Of a stretch of 64,000 nt of DNA, positions 45,577 to 55,012 are shown piece by piece (positions within the stretch are counted from its first letter, which is position 1; each line of letters starts with the position of its first letter). A model generated the notes under the pieces. It was not told the DNA's origin. It saw nothing but the letters and a program-made list of their open reading frames with translations, and made no database searches. This DNA comes from Acinetobacter bouvetii DSM 14964 = CIP 107468 (GTDB lineage: Bacteria; Pseudomonadota; Gammaproteobacteria; Pseudomonadales; Moraxellaceae), in contig NZ_KB849726.1 of assembly GCF_000368865.1 (NCBI RefSeq), positions 149,706-213,705 of the forward strand. The letters run 5' to 3'. Made by a program: the position numbers and the translations under genes.

Positions 45577-46602
45577 ATGAATGTTGGAATCTATGTAGTG
45601 AAAATGAAATCTGCTTTTGCTGCGTTGACTTGCGTCGTGCTTGCAGCTTCTCAAACCGTTGCGGCGAAACCCGCTGAACAAGTTCCGGCGGCAGCGCAGC
45701 AAAGCGCCGCGCCTGCCCTGAATATGGTTGAAGCCTATGCGGGCAAGGACCGTATTGACTTTAAAAAACTGAAACAGCAAGAAAAAAGGCCAATTGTTGC
45801 GTTGGTTTTAGGCAGCGGCGGCGCGCGGGGCTACGCACATATTGGCGCGATTCAGGTCCTGGAAGCCAATGGCATAAAGCCGGATTTTATTGTGGGCACC
45901 AGTGCGGGCAGTATTGTCGGTACGTTGTACGCCTCGGGACTAAATGCAGAAGAAATGCGTGAAATTGCGCTGAATATGAAGCCCAATGATGTGCGGGAAA
46001 TCCGCCTGGCTAAAAAAGGCGTACTGGACGGCAAAAAAGTTGAGGAATATGTCAACAAGCAGGTGAATAACACCCCGCTGGAATTGCTGAAAACCCCAAT
46101 GTATGTGGTGGCCACCGAACTGCAGCAAGGCCGTAAAATGGTGTTTAATGCTGGCAATACGGGACAGGCAGTGCGCGCTTCGGTATCTATTCCTAGCATG
46201 TTTATTCCTGCAGTGATAAATCATCAGGAATATGTGGATGGCGGTTTAGTCAGCCCCGTTCCGGTAGATGTCGCGCGGGATTTGGGGGCAGACATTATTA
46301 TTGCCGTGGATATTTTAGCGCAGCCGATTCATACCGAAACCAGCAATGTCTGGGGGCTGTTTAACCAGAACATCAATATCATGCAGTACTACTTGGCCAA
46401 AGAAGAATTAAAACGGGCTGATATCGTAATTCAGCCGGATATCCGTGAAAAAGCGCATATCTTTGACGTCACTGGCCGTGAAGCGACCATGCAGGCGGGG
46501 GTTACCGCTGCTGAGCTTAAGCTGAATGACATTATTAAAACTTTTGCAGACCACAAGCATCCGCTGGAACGCGGCGCTGTACAGTACAGCGCGCAGCAAT
46601 AA
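45577..46602 (+). CDS. Patatin-like phospholipase (RssA-type), exported
   Basis: 341 residues; an alternative start is the ATG at 45604, which begins the signal peptide more tightly (MKSAFAALTCVVLAASQTVAA). The patatin domain begins at about 73. It has the oxyanion motif GSGGARGYAH (79-88), nucleophile Ser109 in GTSAGS and catalytic Asp221 in DGG. It should hydrolyse acyl esters of phospholipids, in the periplasm or on the outer membrane if exported. A Pro/Ala-rich linker (30-50) follows the signal. Single gene. Confidence 0.9.
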   Translation: MNVGIYVVKMKSAFAALTCVVLAASQTVAAKPAEQVPAAAQQSAAPALNMVEAYAGKDRIDFKKLKQQEKRPIVALVLGSGGARGYAHIGAIQVLEANGIKPDFIVGTSAGSIVGTLYASGLNAEEMREIALNMKPNDVREIRLAKKGVLDGKKVEEYVNKQVNNTPLELLKTPMYVVATELQQGRKMVFNAGNTGQAVRASVSIPSMFIPAVINHQEYVDGGLVSPVPVDVARDLGADIIIAVDILAQPIHTETSNVWGLFNQNINIMQYYLAKEELKRADIVIQPDIREKAHIFDVTGREATMQAGVTAAELKLNDIIKTFADHKHPLERGAVQYSAQQ

Positions 46603-46639
46603 TTGAACGCGCTGCTATTTTTGTTTTGAGGCATAGATA

Positions 46640-46671
46640 TTAAAAACCGTTGAAGCGGTCAGTTTTTTTAG
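46640..46671 (+). terminator. Possible weak terminator after the patatin gene
   Basis: Short stem ACCG / CGGT with loop TTGAAG, followed after CAG by a T7 run. Confidence 0.45.
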
Positions 46672-46987
46672 GCTGCACTTCAACGCATATTTAAACATTT
46701 TCCATATGATCGGCTGGTGAATGCCGCCTTTTATGAATCTGTTAGCCTTTATAGTTATAGATTTTAGAACTGGCGCAGGGCATTCAGGGCGGTGTTTTTT
46801 GAATTGATGTTAAGTTTTTGAAATTTATTAATATTAAAATTAATTCATAAAACATTAAGTATAATATAAATTTTCTATTTAGCTTTTTACTGCAGAGATT
46901 TCCGTTTACCTGTGTGTGTAAACCCGCTACACTTTTTGCGAGCTTTTTATAGCTGAAATCAATTAATAAAAGCATGAGTAAAACCAA
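46672..46987. other. AT-rich intergenic region
   Basis: Very AT-rich. A minus-strand frame (46784-46993) overlaps it but has neither start signal nor normal composition. Nothing else is seen. Confidence 0.5.
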
Positions 46988-47170
46988 ATGCATACATTGA
47001 AAATTGGTCAGAAAGTCACTCTGGCGGCCATGGAACAGCAGGTTTTTATTGTCACTGCCATTCAGGTTGATGGCTCTTTTTGTATTGAAACTGAGTTGGC
47101 CAATCAGCAGAAATTAAGCTATAACAACGTCGCTTTCGAAATGCTGAAAATTCTCCCGCCTAAAATTTAG
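46988..47170 (+). CDS. Small hypothetical protein
   Basis: 60 residues beginning MHTLKIGQKVTLAAMEQQVF. It shows alternating hydrophobic residues suggesting a small beta-barrel (VTAIQVDGSFCIETELANQQ). No signal peptide or known motif. The ribosome binding site is poor (GAGTAAAA). Codon usage is like that of neighbouring genes, so it is probably real. Function unknown. Confidence 0.55.
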   Translation: MHTLKIGQKVTLAAMEQQVFIVTAIQVDGSFCIETELANQQKLSYNNVAFEMLKILPPKI

Positions 47171-47466
47171 CATGCGCGTCATTTAATGCAGTGGTCAATG
47201 AGGAACATCGAGGCCGATATGATGGATGCCGCTTTATTTTTTTGTCATGCCTTTAAAATGAGGTGATTTCGCGAAACGCGCAGATATTCATAAATATGCT
47301 TAATACTCAACCATTTAATTAAATACTATATATTTTTTTGAATGATGTCTAAATCACTATAAATAATAGTGATGAATTTTTTGCCGAATAGAACATTTTA
47401 TTGAGTGTAAAACCGATATAATAATCACACTTATCAATGTCCTTTCATAAAGTCTAGAGAAACGCG
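47171..47466. other. AT-rich leader of the thioesterase gene
   Basis: No open frame of note. The right half is strongly AT-rich and should hold the promoter. Confidence 0.45.
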
Positions 47467-47988
47467 ATGTCCCCATTAGATCAAATTGCTCCGATATTAG
47501 AAGACCAATCTGAATTAAACATGTCCGTCCTGATGACCCCAGATATGGCGAATTTTTCAGGCAATGTGCATGGCGGAACAATTTTAAAACTGCTGGATCA
47601 AGTAGCGTATGCATGCGCCAGCCGTTACTCAGGCAGTTATGTCGTAACATTATCTGTAGATAAGGTTAATTTTAAAGAGCCGATTCATGTGGGCGAGCTG
47701 GTGACATTTCTGGCCAGTGTAAATCATGTGGGCCGCACGTCGATGGAAATCGGCATCCGCGTTGAAGCGCAGAATATTCAAAAGCGCACCGTGCGCCATA
47801 CCAACAGCTGCTACTTCACGATGGTGGCTGTGGATGAAAACGGCAAACCGAAACCGATTCCAGAGCTGAATCTGAATAATGACTGGAAGCGCTGCCGTTT
47901 TGAGGCGGCTGAACAGCGTAAAATTGCGCGCCTGCAGGAAAACCATCATCCGTCATGCAGCATCTATAAAAAATCATCGCACAGCTGA
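47467..47988 (+). CDS. Acyl-CoA thioesterase, hot-dog fold (YciA-like)
   Basis: 173 residues, one hot-dog domain. Signatures are ANFSGNVHGGTILKLLDQVAYA with the HGG and following Asp, then VTLSVDKVNFKEPIHVGELV, as in bacterial YciA/BACH-type acyl-CoA hydrolases. The C-terminal 35 residues (ERKIARL-type helix, then a basic tail) are typical of the YciA group. It hydrolyses acyl-CoA, cytoplasmic. Ends at a terminator. Confidence 0.88.
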   Translation: MSPLDQIAPILEDQSELNMSVLMTPDMANFSGNVHGGTILKLLDQVAYACASRYSGSYVVTLSVDKVNFKEPIHVGELVTFLASVNHVGRTSMEIGIRVEAQNIQKRTVRHTNSCYFTMVAVDENGKPKPIPELNLNNDWKRCRFEAAEQRKIARLQENHHPSCSIYKKSSHS

Positions 47989-48006
47989 TTTTCTGCTGAT
48001 GCAATT

Positions 48007-48033
48007 AAAGCCGCCATTGGGCGGCCTTTTTTA
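48007..48033 (+). terminator. Intrinsic terminator of the thioesterase gene
   Basis: Stem GGCCGCC-type hairpin (GCCGCC / GGGCGGC, loop ATT) followed by TTTTTT; overlaps the end of the minus-strand lipoprotein gene. Confidence 0.85.
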
Positions 48034-48375
48034 TGGCTGGCGGTTGATCAAATACTCTCCGTCTACCGTCATGCTCCAGATCCCGCTGCTGCTGAGATGG
48101 GGGGCAGCAGATACCTTGAATTCAGAACTGAAAGGCCAAAAGCCAATTTGGATGATATTGTGGTGAAAGGATTGAATTTTGCCTGTGATGGATTTTTTGC
48201 TGCGCATTTCAAGCTTGATGTAATGCAATTGCCCTGACGGGCTGATCTCGAAGATGGTGCTGCTGTCATCGTTTTGCCAAGTGCCTGCATAGTGGCGCTT
48301 GTCTTGCGGAAGCGGTTCGCTGCATGCGGTTAAAAGTAAAATGCATAAGCCTGCAGGCAAAGCCGATTTGGACAT
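48031..48375 (-). CDS. Small hypothetical lipoprotein
   Basis: 114 residues. Signal MSKSALPAGLCILLLTAC with lipobox LTAC (Cys18), then a 95-residue mature chain with beta-rich strands (HYAGTWQNDDSSTIFEI, LHYIKLEMRSKKSITGK). It resembles lipocalin-like or DUF-type envelope lipoproteins where a GTW motif starts the domain. No function assigned. It overlaps the thioesterase terminator at its 3' end. Confidence 0.78.
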   Translation of the reverse strand: MSKSALPAGLCILLLTACSEPLPQDKRHYAGTWQNDDSSTIFEISPSGQLHYIKLEMRSKKSITGKIQSFHHNIIQIGFWPFSSEFKVSAAPHLSSSGIWSMTVDGEYLINRQP

Positions 48376-48559
48376 GGAAATTTCCTGAAATTTATTGTTT
48401 TTTTCACGATTATTTTTATTCGGTATTTGTGATTTTTCTGGGCGGAGGCCTGAAGATCAGCGCCTGCAATTTTAACAGCCTCAATTCCGGGTATTCAACT
48501 AAAGTTTGATTCAGGACGGCAAGAAATGGATAGAGAACCGCATCAATTCAGCGTAATAT

Positions 48560-48574
48560 GAAACGATACGTTTC
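48560..48574. promoter_or_regulatory. Palindromic TetR operator upstream of the TetR gene
   Basis: GAAACG-ATA-CGTTTC, a perfect 15-base inverted repeat 26 bases before the TetR start. It probably lies over the promoter (TATATTTAT follows) and supports autoregulation. Confidence 0.72.
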
Positions 48575-48600
48575 GTTTTATATTTATCTATGGATTGCAC

Positions 48601-49221
48601 ATGAATGCAGTGAATAATGCACTGGAACTGTCTGGAGAAAATGAAACTGAAAAAAGCTCAAGGCGCAGGCAATGCATTTTGCGCGCCGTGAATGACGCCT
48701 TAGCGGAGTGTGACTATAGCAAATTGACAGTCGAAGATATTGCCGCGCGGGCAGGCGTCGGCAAGTCGACGATTTACCGCTGGTGGAAGCATAAATCGGA
48801 TTTGGTGTTTGAAGCTTTTAAAGAAAATACCGTGTCTGTTTTTGATTTGGATTTTAACCAGTCTCTGGAATTCAATTTAAATCAGCAGCTGCTTAAGCTG
48901 TCCAGCGCATTGAACCAGCATGTTGGGCGGGCGCTGCTGGTGGTAATGGCGGAACACCGTGAGGCTGCAGGGGAATTTTTTAAACAATACCTGCTGCCGC
49001 GCCGTGAACAGACCCGCAAGCTGATTGCACTGGCCATCGCGCGCGGAGAAATTAAGGCGGATTATCCTTTTGAATTGATGCTGGATATGCTTTACGGCCC
49101 GATCCATTATCAAATTATCTTTTTTAACTGGATGCCCGATGAGCGCTATATTCAGCAGCTGGTGCATCTGGCGCTGCAGCCAATTCTTATTACGCCTTCA
49201 CTGGCAGGCGGCAGCGCATGA
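48601..49221 (+). CDS. TetR-family transcriptional regulator
   Basis: 206 residues from ATG at 48601 with GGA 6 bases upstream; a TTG two codons earlier is possible. The N-terminal helix-turn-helix reads ILRAVNDALAECDYSKLTVEDIAARAGVGKSTIYRWW (about 27-63). The C-terminal all-helical ligand domain is of the TetR_C type. It sits in a palindrome-headed unit with the MFS gene that overlaps its stop codon, so it probably regulates that transporter and itself. Ligand unknown. Confidence 0.92.
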   Translation: MNAVNNALELSGENETEKSSRRRQCILRAVNDALAECDYSKLTVEDIAARAGVGKSTIYRWWKHKSDLVFEAFKENTVSVFDLDFNQSLEFNLNQQLLKLSSALNQHVGRALLVVMAEHREAAGEFFKQYLLPRREQTRKLIALAIARGEIKADYPFELMLDMLYGPIHYQIIFFNWMPDERYIQQLVHLALQPILITPSLAGGSA

Positions 49222-50429
49222 GCCGGATGCCTGAATTTCCAACGCCTGCTGAACAGCTGTGGAACCGTGCATTCATACTGTGCCTGTGCAATAACCTGTT
49301 TCTGTTTATTTATTATTTTGCCATGCTCACGGTACTGCCGATTTACATCATGCAGGACTTAGGCGGTACTGTAAAAGAAGCCGGCTTAGCATTGACGCTG
49401 TTTTTAGTGTCTTCTATTGCCATTCGCCCCTTTTCAGGACTGATTGTAGAACGGCTGGGGAAAAAAAATGCGCTGCGCGGCGCTGGGCTGCTGTTTGTAT
49501 TGTTTGCTTTCAGCTATTTGCTGATAGACAGTTTAGGGTCTTTGCTGCTTGCGCGTTTTTTGCATGGCTTCTGGTTCAGTATTTTGACTACAGTCAATGT
49601 GCCCGTAGTGAATGATTTTATTCCAGAACATCGTAAAGGCGAGGGCATGGGCTATTTTGTCATGTCGACCAATTTGGGCGTGGTCTTTGGGCCGCTCATT
49701 GCATTAACCGTCATTCAGTTTGCCAGCTTCACCGCGCTGTTTGCGCTGCTGAGCATTGTGACCTGCATTGGATATATATTCTGTTTAACCTTAAAGGTGC
49801 AGGAATTACCGAAAGCAGTTCAAGACGCGGATGCGCCAAAACCGACACTAAGCTGGCATGATATTGTCGAAGTGAAGGTTCTGCCAATCAGCCTGATTGC
49901 GCTGTTGGTGGCTTTTGCTTATTCCAGCATCACCAGCTTTATTACGGCATTTGCTGACAGCCGGCATTTATTAAGCGCCGCCAGCTTATTTTTTATTGTG
50001 TTTGCTGTATCCATGATTGCTGTGCGCCCATGGGTGGGCAAATGGTATGATCAAAAAGGGCCAAGTTCGGTTATTTATCCATCCTTTATTTCATTTGCCC
50101 TTGGCTTGGTCATTGTCAGTTTTATGGATAATCAATGGGTACTGTGGCTGTCCGCGGTGTTTATCGGCATGGGCTACGGCTCATTATTTCCCTGCATGCA
50201 AACACTGGCGATACAGTCCGTGTCTAAGCAGCGCATGGGGCATGCCATTTCGACGTTTTTTGCTTTGTTTGATATTGGCCTGGCCATCGGTTCCGTCATT
50301 ATGGGCTTGCTCATTGCCTACTTTGACTATCAATTTACCTATTTAAGCTGCGCGGTCATCGTGATCGTAACGCTGTTTATTTACAAGGCGTCTGCGGCAT
50401 TGAAGAAGCCTGTTCAGACATCCATTTGA
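49218..50429 (+). CDS. MFS transporter
   Basis: 403 residues, twelve membrane helices. The first helix (LCNNLFLFIYYFAMLTVLPIYIM) and loop motif GLIVERLGKKNALRGAG (motif A region) place it in the major facilitator superfamily; ARFLHGFWFSILTTVNVPVV and PEHRKGEGMGYF are also typical. Substrate unknown. It overlaps the TetR stop by four bases (ATGA), so expression is coupled to that regulator. A LysR gene follows in the same direction after 12 bases. Confidence 0.9.
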   Translation: MSRMPEFPTPAEQLWNRAFILCLCNNLFLFIYYFAMLTVLPIYIMQDLGGTVKEAGLALTLFLVSSIAIRPFSGLIVERLGKKNALRGAGLLFVLFAFSYLLIDSLGSLLLARFLHGFWFSILTTVNVPVVNDFIPEHRKGEGMGYFVMSTNLGVVFGPLIALTVIQFASFTALFALLSIVTCIGYIFCLTLKVQELPKAVQDADAPKPTLSWHDIVEVKVLPISLIALLVAFAYSSITSFITAFADSRHLLSAASLFFIVFAVSMIAVRPWVGKWYDQKGPSSVIYPSFISFALGLVIVSFMDNQWVLWLSAVFIGMGYGSLFPCMQTLAIQSVSKQRMGHAISTFFALFDIGLAIGSVIMGLLIAYFDYQFTYLSCAVIVIVTLFIYKASAALKKPVQTSI

Positions 50430-50441
50430 TAGAGGTGCAGT

Positions 50442-51335
50442 GTGGAATTACGACATTTGCGTTACTTTGTAGCTGTTGCTGAAGAGCTGAATTTTACCAA
50501 AGCCGCGCAGCGCATGTGCACCGTGCAGCCATCTTTAAGCCAGCAGATTAAAGATTTAGAGCAGGAAGTGGGTGTACAGCTGCTGTTGCGTTCAAACCGT
50601 AAAGTTGAACTGACGGAAGAGGGCAAAGCCTTTTTGAAAGAGGCGCGCCTGAGTCTGGAGCATGCGGAAAAAGCCATACTGGATGCGCGTCAAGTTGCGC
50701 ATCTGACCAAAGAGCAGCTGAACATCGGCTTTGTGCCTGTGGCGGAAATGAAAGTCTTTCCTTACATTATGCCGAATATCCGTGCGCAGTTTCCTGAATT
50801 GAAAATCCATTTTCATAGTCTGACGGATGCGGATCAGCTCAAATCACTGCATAAAGGGGAAATTGACATAGCGTTTACCCGCTATGCGGAAGATGCTCCA
50901 GATATTGAGTCTGTGCAGGTATTTACTGAACCGCTGGCTTTAATTATGCCGAGAGACTGTCCTGAGGCTGCGCTGCGCCATATCAGCATTAAAAGCTTCA
51001 ATCAGCAGGAGTTTATTGTCAGTGATGAGCATTCATCGCCAGAATTGTTCCGCATTATTCAGGAGTTTTTCAAGCAGTCTAAATTAAATGTCAATGTGGT
51101 GCAGTATTCGACCAATATTTTGCTGAATGTGAATTTGGTGGGCATGGGCGTGGGCTGGAGTTTGGTGCCGTCTTATGTGATTCCGCTGCTGGGCGATAAA
51201 ATTGTGGTGAAAAGCACTATTGAGCCGCTGCCGATGATTGGGCTGTACGCCAGCTACCGTAAAGACAAGAAAAATGAAGCAATTGAGCTGATTTTGAAAG
51301 TGCTGAAAGAGCAGTTTTATATGGGATTTTTTTAA
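50442..51335 (+). CDS. LysR-type transcriptional regulator
   Basis: 297 residues beginning at a GTG with AGAGG upstream. The DNA-binding domain is MELRHLRYFVAVAEELNFTKAAQRMCTVQPSLSQQ, then a linker helix. The effector domain runs from about 90 (LNIGFVPVAEMKVFPYIMP). It most resembles CatM/BenM/HcaR-type regulators of aromatic compound genes, based on the first 60 residues; this is not decisive. It starts 12 bases after the MFS gene. Confidence 0.9.
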   Translation: MELRHLRYFVAVAEELNFTKAAQRMCTVQPSLSQQIKDLEQEVGVQLLLRSNRKVELTEEGKAFLKEARLSLEHAEKAILDARQVAHLTKEQLNIGFVPVAEMKVFPYIMPNIRAQFPELKIHFHSLTDADQLKSLHKGEIDIAFTRYAEDAPDIESVQVFTEPLALIMPRDCPEAALRHISIKSFNQQEFIVSDEHSSPELFRIIQEFFKQSKLNVNVVQYSTNILLNVNLVGMGVGWSLVPSYVIPLLGDKIVVKSTIEPLPMIGLYASYRKDKKNEAIELILKVLKEQFYMGFF

Positions 51336-51355
51336 CAAGCAATTGATGAACTGAG

Positions 51356-51379
51356 GCCAGTCGAAAGACTGGCTTTTTT
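51356..51379 (+). terminator. Intrinsic terminator of the TetR-MFS-LysR unit
   Basis: Stem GCCAGTC / GACTGGC with loop GAAA and TTTTTT. Confidence 0.93.
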
Positions 51380-51477
51380 ATTTGAAGATGCTGTACTGGA
51401 CAAAATAATAAATTCATACAGATTAAATTTTCTGCATTTTATACTCTAAAAAGAAACGGCAGAGGAACAATATTTCA

Positions 51478-52086
51478 ATGAAATACTACAGCAATAAACA
51501 ATCTCGCGGAAACACGCTGCTGCCTTTATTTAAAGAGCTGGGCATAGAAAATGACATTGAAATGGTTGAAGTGGATTATGCCAAAATTCATGATGCCGAA
51601 TATTTAAAAATTAACCCAATGGGCAAAGTGCCGTGTCTGGTGGATGGGCCGGCCGTCATCAGCGAAACCGCGGCGATCTATGCCTATTTGGCGGATAAAT
51701 ATCATGAAAAAGGCCTAGCGCCAGCGTTGAATGATCCGATGCGCGGCGAATATTTGAAGTGGCTGTTTTTTTGTCACGGGCCAATGACTGAATATATGGA
51801 TATCAAATATCTGCAGGTGCCGGAAGCGCAAATCGAAAAATGCCGATCTGCGCTGAGTATGGGCAATGAAGATGCTGTTTTCGCATTTTTAAAGCAGGGC
51901 ATGAAGCAGGCCAATCCTTATTTGACGGGTGAAAAATTTACGGCTGCGGATTTGTATTTGGCCTATTGGATTGCCTATGCGGTGCAATTTAAAATTCTGC
52001 CGTATTTGGACGAGTTTGATCCTTTCATTCAGCGGGTGAAAAAGCGCGATTCAGTACAGGATGTTGACTGGCTGCAAAAGCTGTAA
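51478..52086 (+). CDS. Glutathione S-transferase family protein
   Basis: 202 residues. N-terminal thioredoxin-like domain with MKYYSNKQSRGN at the start, the cis-proline region INPMGKVPCLVDG (about 55-67) and the glutathione-contacting SETAAIYAYLADKY (about 71-84). An all-helical C-terminal domain follows with FTAADLYLAYWIAYA. A serine replaces the usual N-terminal tyrosine region (YSNKQSRGN), as in beta or nu-like GSTs. Substrate unknown. Next to a LysR/MFS group. Confidence 0.88.
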   Translation: MKYYSNKQSRGNTLLPLFKELGIENDIEMVEVDYAKIHDAEYLKINPMGKVPCLVDGPAVISETAAIYAYLADKYHEKGLAPALNDPMRGEYLKWLFFCHGPMTEYMDIKYLQVPEAQIEKCRSALSMGNEDAVFAFLKQGMKQANPYLTGEKFTAADLYLAYWIAYAVQFKILPYLDEFDPFIQRVKKRDSVQDVDWLQKL

Positions 52087-52192
52087 TGATGAATTTAGTG
52101 CTTGCCAAATCAGAAAGCGAAGTGAGATTTATTTATCAATATTGCGGTTTTCATCATGAGTCATTGGTCTTTATGGGATGGAAAACAGACCC

Positions 52193-52222
52193 TATAAAAA
52201 AGACCACGCATAGTGCGTGGTC
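52193..52222 (-). terminator. Intrinsic terminator of the hydroxylase gene
   Basis: On the minus strand the stem GACCACGCA / TGCGTGGTC with a 3-base loop is followed by TTTTTT, 47 bases past the stop of the hydroxylase gene. Confidence 0.9.
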
Positions 52223-52269
52223 AGGCCTCTGAATATTCAGAAATTTTAATTTTTATAGGTGTAACGTTC

Positions 52270-53877
52270 TTACTTGACGTGAAGTTTAGTAAACAGTTTT
52301 TGGCTGACAGTGTCTAAAGTCTGCGGAATGGCGAGCGCTGCCACAAAACGGTCAGGGCGCAGAACGACAACAGATTCAGAGGTTTTTCCGAACCATGTAC
52401 GGATGTCCGTGCCAATGTCGCCAATGGTGATCACGCCTTCAGGCTGCTTGCGGTTGGCATTGTTGAACTGCACCGCTGGAATCACTTGAATGAATTTAAC
52501 ACCCAGCTTTTTCCATTGTTTGATGGCTGCATCTGACAAGCCCCACTGCGGGTCTACACCCCAAGCAATCAATGCAAAGTCATTGCCAATCACTTCATCC
52601 AAAAGCACAGTTTCGCCCGTAGCTAATTTTACTTCCGGCTGAATAAACATTTTGCCGACTGGCGAATCTTTAGCGCTATTGGTGACTAAAGCGCCATCAT
52701 GGTATTTCGGCATTGGCTTGAAGCGCATTTCCAGCAGGTACTGCTTGATAGGCTTGATATAGTTCAAGGCATAGGCAATACCGTCACGCACAAAACCTTG
52801 CCATTTTTTAGGCGGCGCGAGCACGTGGCCAGCCATCACAGACAGGTCAATCATGGCTTTGGCATGGTCTTTACGTTCGACTTGGTAAGAATCCAGCAAT
52901 TCAGTACCCGCTTTGCCTTGCACCACCAAAGCCACTTTCCATGCCAAGTTGAAAGCGTCACGCATGCCGCTGTTGTAGCCTTGGCCTTGCCATACTGGCA
53001 TGATGTGGGCCGCATCACCGGCAAGCAGAATACGGTCGACACGGAATTTGTCCGCAATACGCGCATTGTGGGTATAGACACGCTGACGGATCACATCAAT
53101 GCCGTCAGTCGTTGGCATCACTTTAGACAGTAATTTTGCAATGTTTTCCGGCTTGCTGAGTTCTTCTTGAGTTTCACCCGGCATCACCATGAATTCAAAG
53201 CGGCGGATGCCGTGAGGCAAAGCAGCAGAAACATATGGACGCACAGGGTCACAGCATAAGTAAATATGCGGTGTGGCCAATGGGTCATTGTCGATGTCAA
53301 TGACGATCCATTGGTTCGGCGCTGTTTCGCCGTCAAAGGCAATGTTTAGGGTACGGCGGACAATAGAATTGCCGCCATCACAGGCAATTAAGTACTGCGC
53401 TTTGACTGTTTCTGCTTCACCCGCTTTATCGGTAATGCTTAGGGTGACACCCGACGCATCCTGATGAAACTCAGTCAGATTGCGTGAAAACAGCACTTCA
53501 GTTTTGTCGTATTGCTTCAAGCCATCAAGCAGCACATTGTCGACTTGCGGCTGAATAAACGCGTTGCGGCGTGAGAAGCCGAATTCGCGGGTTAAAGGCT
53601 GAATGTCTGCAAAGCAGCGGCCTTTAGGGGTTAAAAAGCGCATGGCGTGGTTGGGTGTGGTATGCGGTAAAACCTGATCCACCAAGCCTAAAGACTGAAT
53701 GGTGCGCAATGATTCATCATCAATACCAATTGCACGCGGGTAATCAATTAAACTGTCCAGCTGTTCAATGATGGTCACTTGAACGCCTTGCTTACTTAAA
53801 TAGTTCGCAATCGTTAGGCCGACTGGGCCAGCGCCCAAAATAGCGACTTCAGCCGTGTAATTCGCTTTATTGCTCAT
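52270..53877 (-). CDS. FAD-dependent 3-(3-hydroxyphenyl)propionate hydroxylase-like monooxygenase
   Basis: 535 residues from ATG at 53877 with GGATG upstream; a TTG two codons earlier is the alternative. FAD dinucleotide motif [13 protein letters not shown] (14-26), central DG-containing strand ([11 protein letters not shown]) and the conserved [28 protein letters not shown] (about 285-315). This is the class A aromatic hydroxylase arrangement; length and order match MhpA, which hydroxylates 3-(3-hydroxyphenyl)propionate before ring cleavage. No mhpBCDF genes are adjacent, so it may act on another phenolic. Convergent with the GST gene. Confidence 0.85.
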   Translation of the reverse strand: MSNKANYTAEVAILGAGPVGLTIANYLSKQGVQVTIIEQLDSLIDYPRAIGIDDESLRTIQSLGLVDQVLPHTTPNHAMRFLTPKGRCFADIQPLTREFGFSRRNAFIQPQVDNVLLDGLKQYDKTEVLFSRNLTEFHQDASGVTLSITDKAGEAETVKAQYLIACDGGNSIVRRTLNIAFDGETAPNQWIVIDIDNDPLATPHIYLCCDPVRPYVSAALPHGIRRFEFMVMPGETQEELSKPENIAKLLSKVMPTTDGIDVIRQRVYTHNARIADKFRVDRILLAGDAAHIMPVWQGQGYNSGMRDAFNLAWKVALVVQGKAGTELLDSYQVERKDHAKAMIDLSVMAGHVLAPPKKWQGFVRDGIAYALNYIKPIKQYLLEMRFKPMPKYHDGALVTNSAKDSPVGKMFIQPEVKLATGETVLLDEVIGNDFALIAWGVDPQWGLSDAAIKQWKKLGVKFIQVIPAVQFNNANRKQPEGVITIGDIGTDIRTWFGKTSESVVVLRPDRFVAALAIPQTLDTVSQKLFTKLHVK

Positions 53878-54211
53878 GTGCAAACATCCAATTCTTACGC
53901 ATTGAGCTTATTAACGGTGAATTAGGGGGATGAGACAAGCTATGCCTAAGTAGATGGGATAGAAGAATATTATACCGAAGGGCGGTATTTGTTTTATTAA
54001 GATATTGATTATTAATTATTAAGTTTAATTCTTTTAATAAGCTTTGATGATTCATCGATCATTAATAACTATCATTGCCTTAATCTGCAGTATAAAAAAC
54101 CGAAGCGCTTAGAAAAGGGCTCCGGTGCTGTTTTTAGGCTAAAACATTGAAAAACAATGTTGAGCTGCGGTCAGCTCAAATATAGCCGCTGATTGATAAG
54201 GCCTTGCGATT
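53878..54211. other. AT-rich intergenic region
   Basis: No real gene; the minus-strand frame 53867-54055 has no start signal. A weak GC hairpin followed by T's is near 54100-54135. The region must hold the hydroxylase promoter. Confidence 0.45.
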
Positions 54212-54436
54212 TTATTGCGCAGGCTGTGCCGGCGCAGCGCCCACATTTGCTTCAGAAGCAGGTTGAGCTGCACTCGAGCTTGCTGCAGCGTCTTCAGCGG
54301 CAACGGGCTGTTCTTGTGTACTGACCACAACTTTTTGTTCTTCTTGAACAGGTGACGATTGAGCATTTGAAGCAGCAAAAGAAGTTGCAGTGACTGCAGC
54401 GAAAGTTGTAGCAAGTAAAATTTGCGTTAATTTCAT
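54212..54436 (-). CDS. Small exported Ala/Gln/Pro-rich protein
   Basis: 74 residues. Signal peptide MKLTQILLATTFAAVTATSFAA, then a mature stretch of about 50 residues rich in Ala, Gln, Glu and Pro with no cysteine or aromatic residue. It is expected to be unstructured and periplasmic or secreted. No homologous family recognised. A GGATGC ribosome binding site precedes the ATG. The frames overlapping on this strand (54139-54414) are shadows. Confidence 0.7.
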   Translation of the reverse strand: MKLTQILLATTFAAVTATSFAASNAQSSPVQEEQKVVVSTQEQPVAAEDAAASSSAAQPASEANVGAAPAQPAQ

Positions 54437-55012
54437 GATGGCATCCTTAATTGTATATTTTAGTCATCCGCTCATATTGAGCATCACGCTCGATTTGAAC
54501 GAGTGCCCATGCTAAGAGCCGAAACCGCAGCAGGCAATGATTGCAGCAAAAGACGGCAATATGCGTTACAAAAACGCTGTAATACTCAAAAAATTGTTGA
54601 TTTATGTAAAATAAAAATTGAAATAAGCGCTTAAAATGTATGTAATTATTTCAATAATATGCATCAGAGGCTTTTAGCGTTACAGCGCAGTTACACAGAA
54701 GGAGATTTGCAGAAAATAGCGCGCTGAAAAAGCGCAAAATAAATGTAACACTTCATTGCAGATTAAGCCCAACCGCAAAGCAATATGTCATTTCAGTCAA
54801 TTAATGACAGGTTTTGGTGTTTCATTCCGATCTCCATTCGGATTTTTATCCCATAGGCCTTGATGCCGCTCTTCAGGCTAAAAAACAGCAAGCAATCACG
54901 GCTCAGGCGCTCAAGAGATGCGACAAAGATCAATCTAGCAAATGGACTTGCAAGGGCGGCGGCATCCGGCTATACAATGTGCCCACTTACATATTCTTTT
55001 GCAGGTGATCTT
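54437..55012. other. Long AT-rich leader region before the COG0523 gene
   Basis: The plus-strand frame from 54860 is only an in-frame extension of the next gene and lacks a matching protein pattern. I looked for a cobalamin or zinc-responsive element and did not find one clear enough to report. Direct promoter assignment is not possible. Confidence 0.4.

Noticed and set aside
46784..46993. Minus-strand frame between the patatin gene and the small hypothetical protein
   Set aside because: AT-rich leader sequence, no ribosome binding site and no protein-like pattern.
54139..54414. Minus-strand frame overlapping the small exported protein
   Set aside because: Another frame of the same DNA; the 54212-54436 frame has signal peptide and ribosome binding site.
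54437..55012. Riboswitch or Zur box before the COG0523 gene
   Set aside because: No B12-box, no 23-base Zur-like palindrome; only AT-rich sequence.
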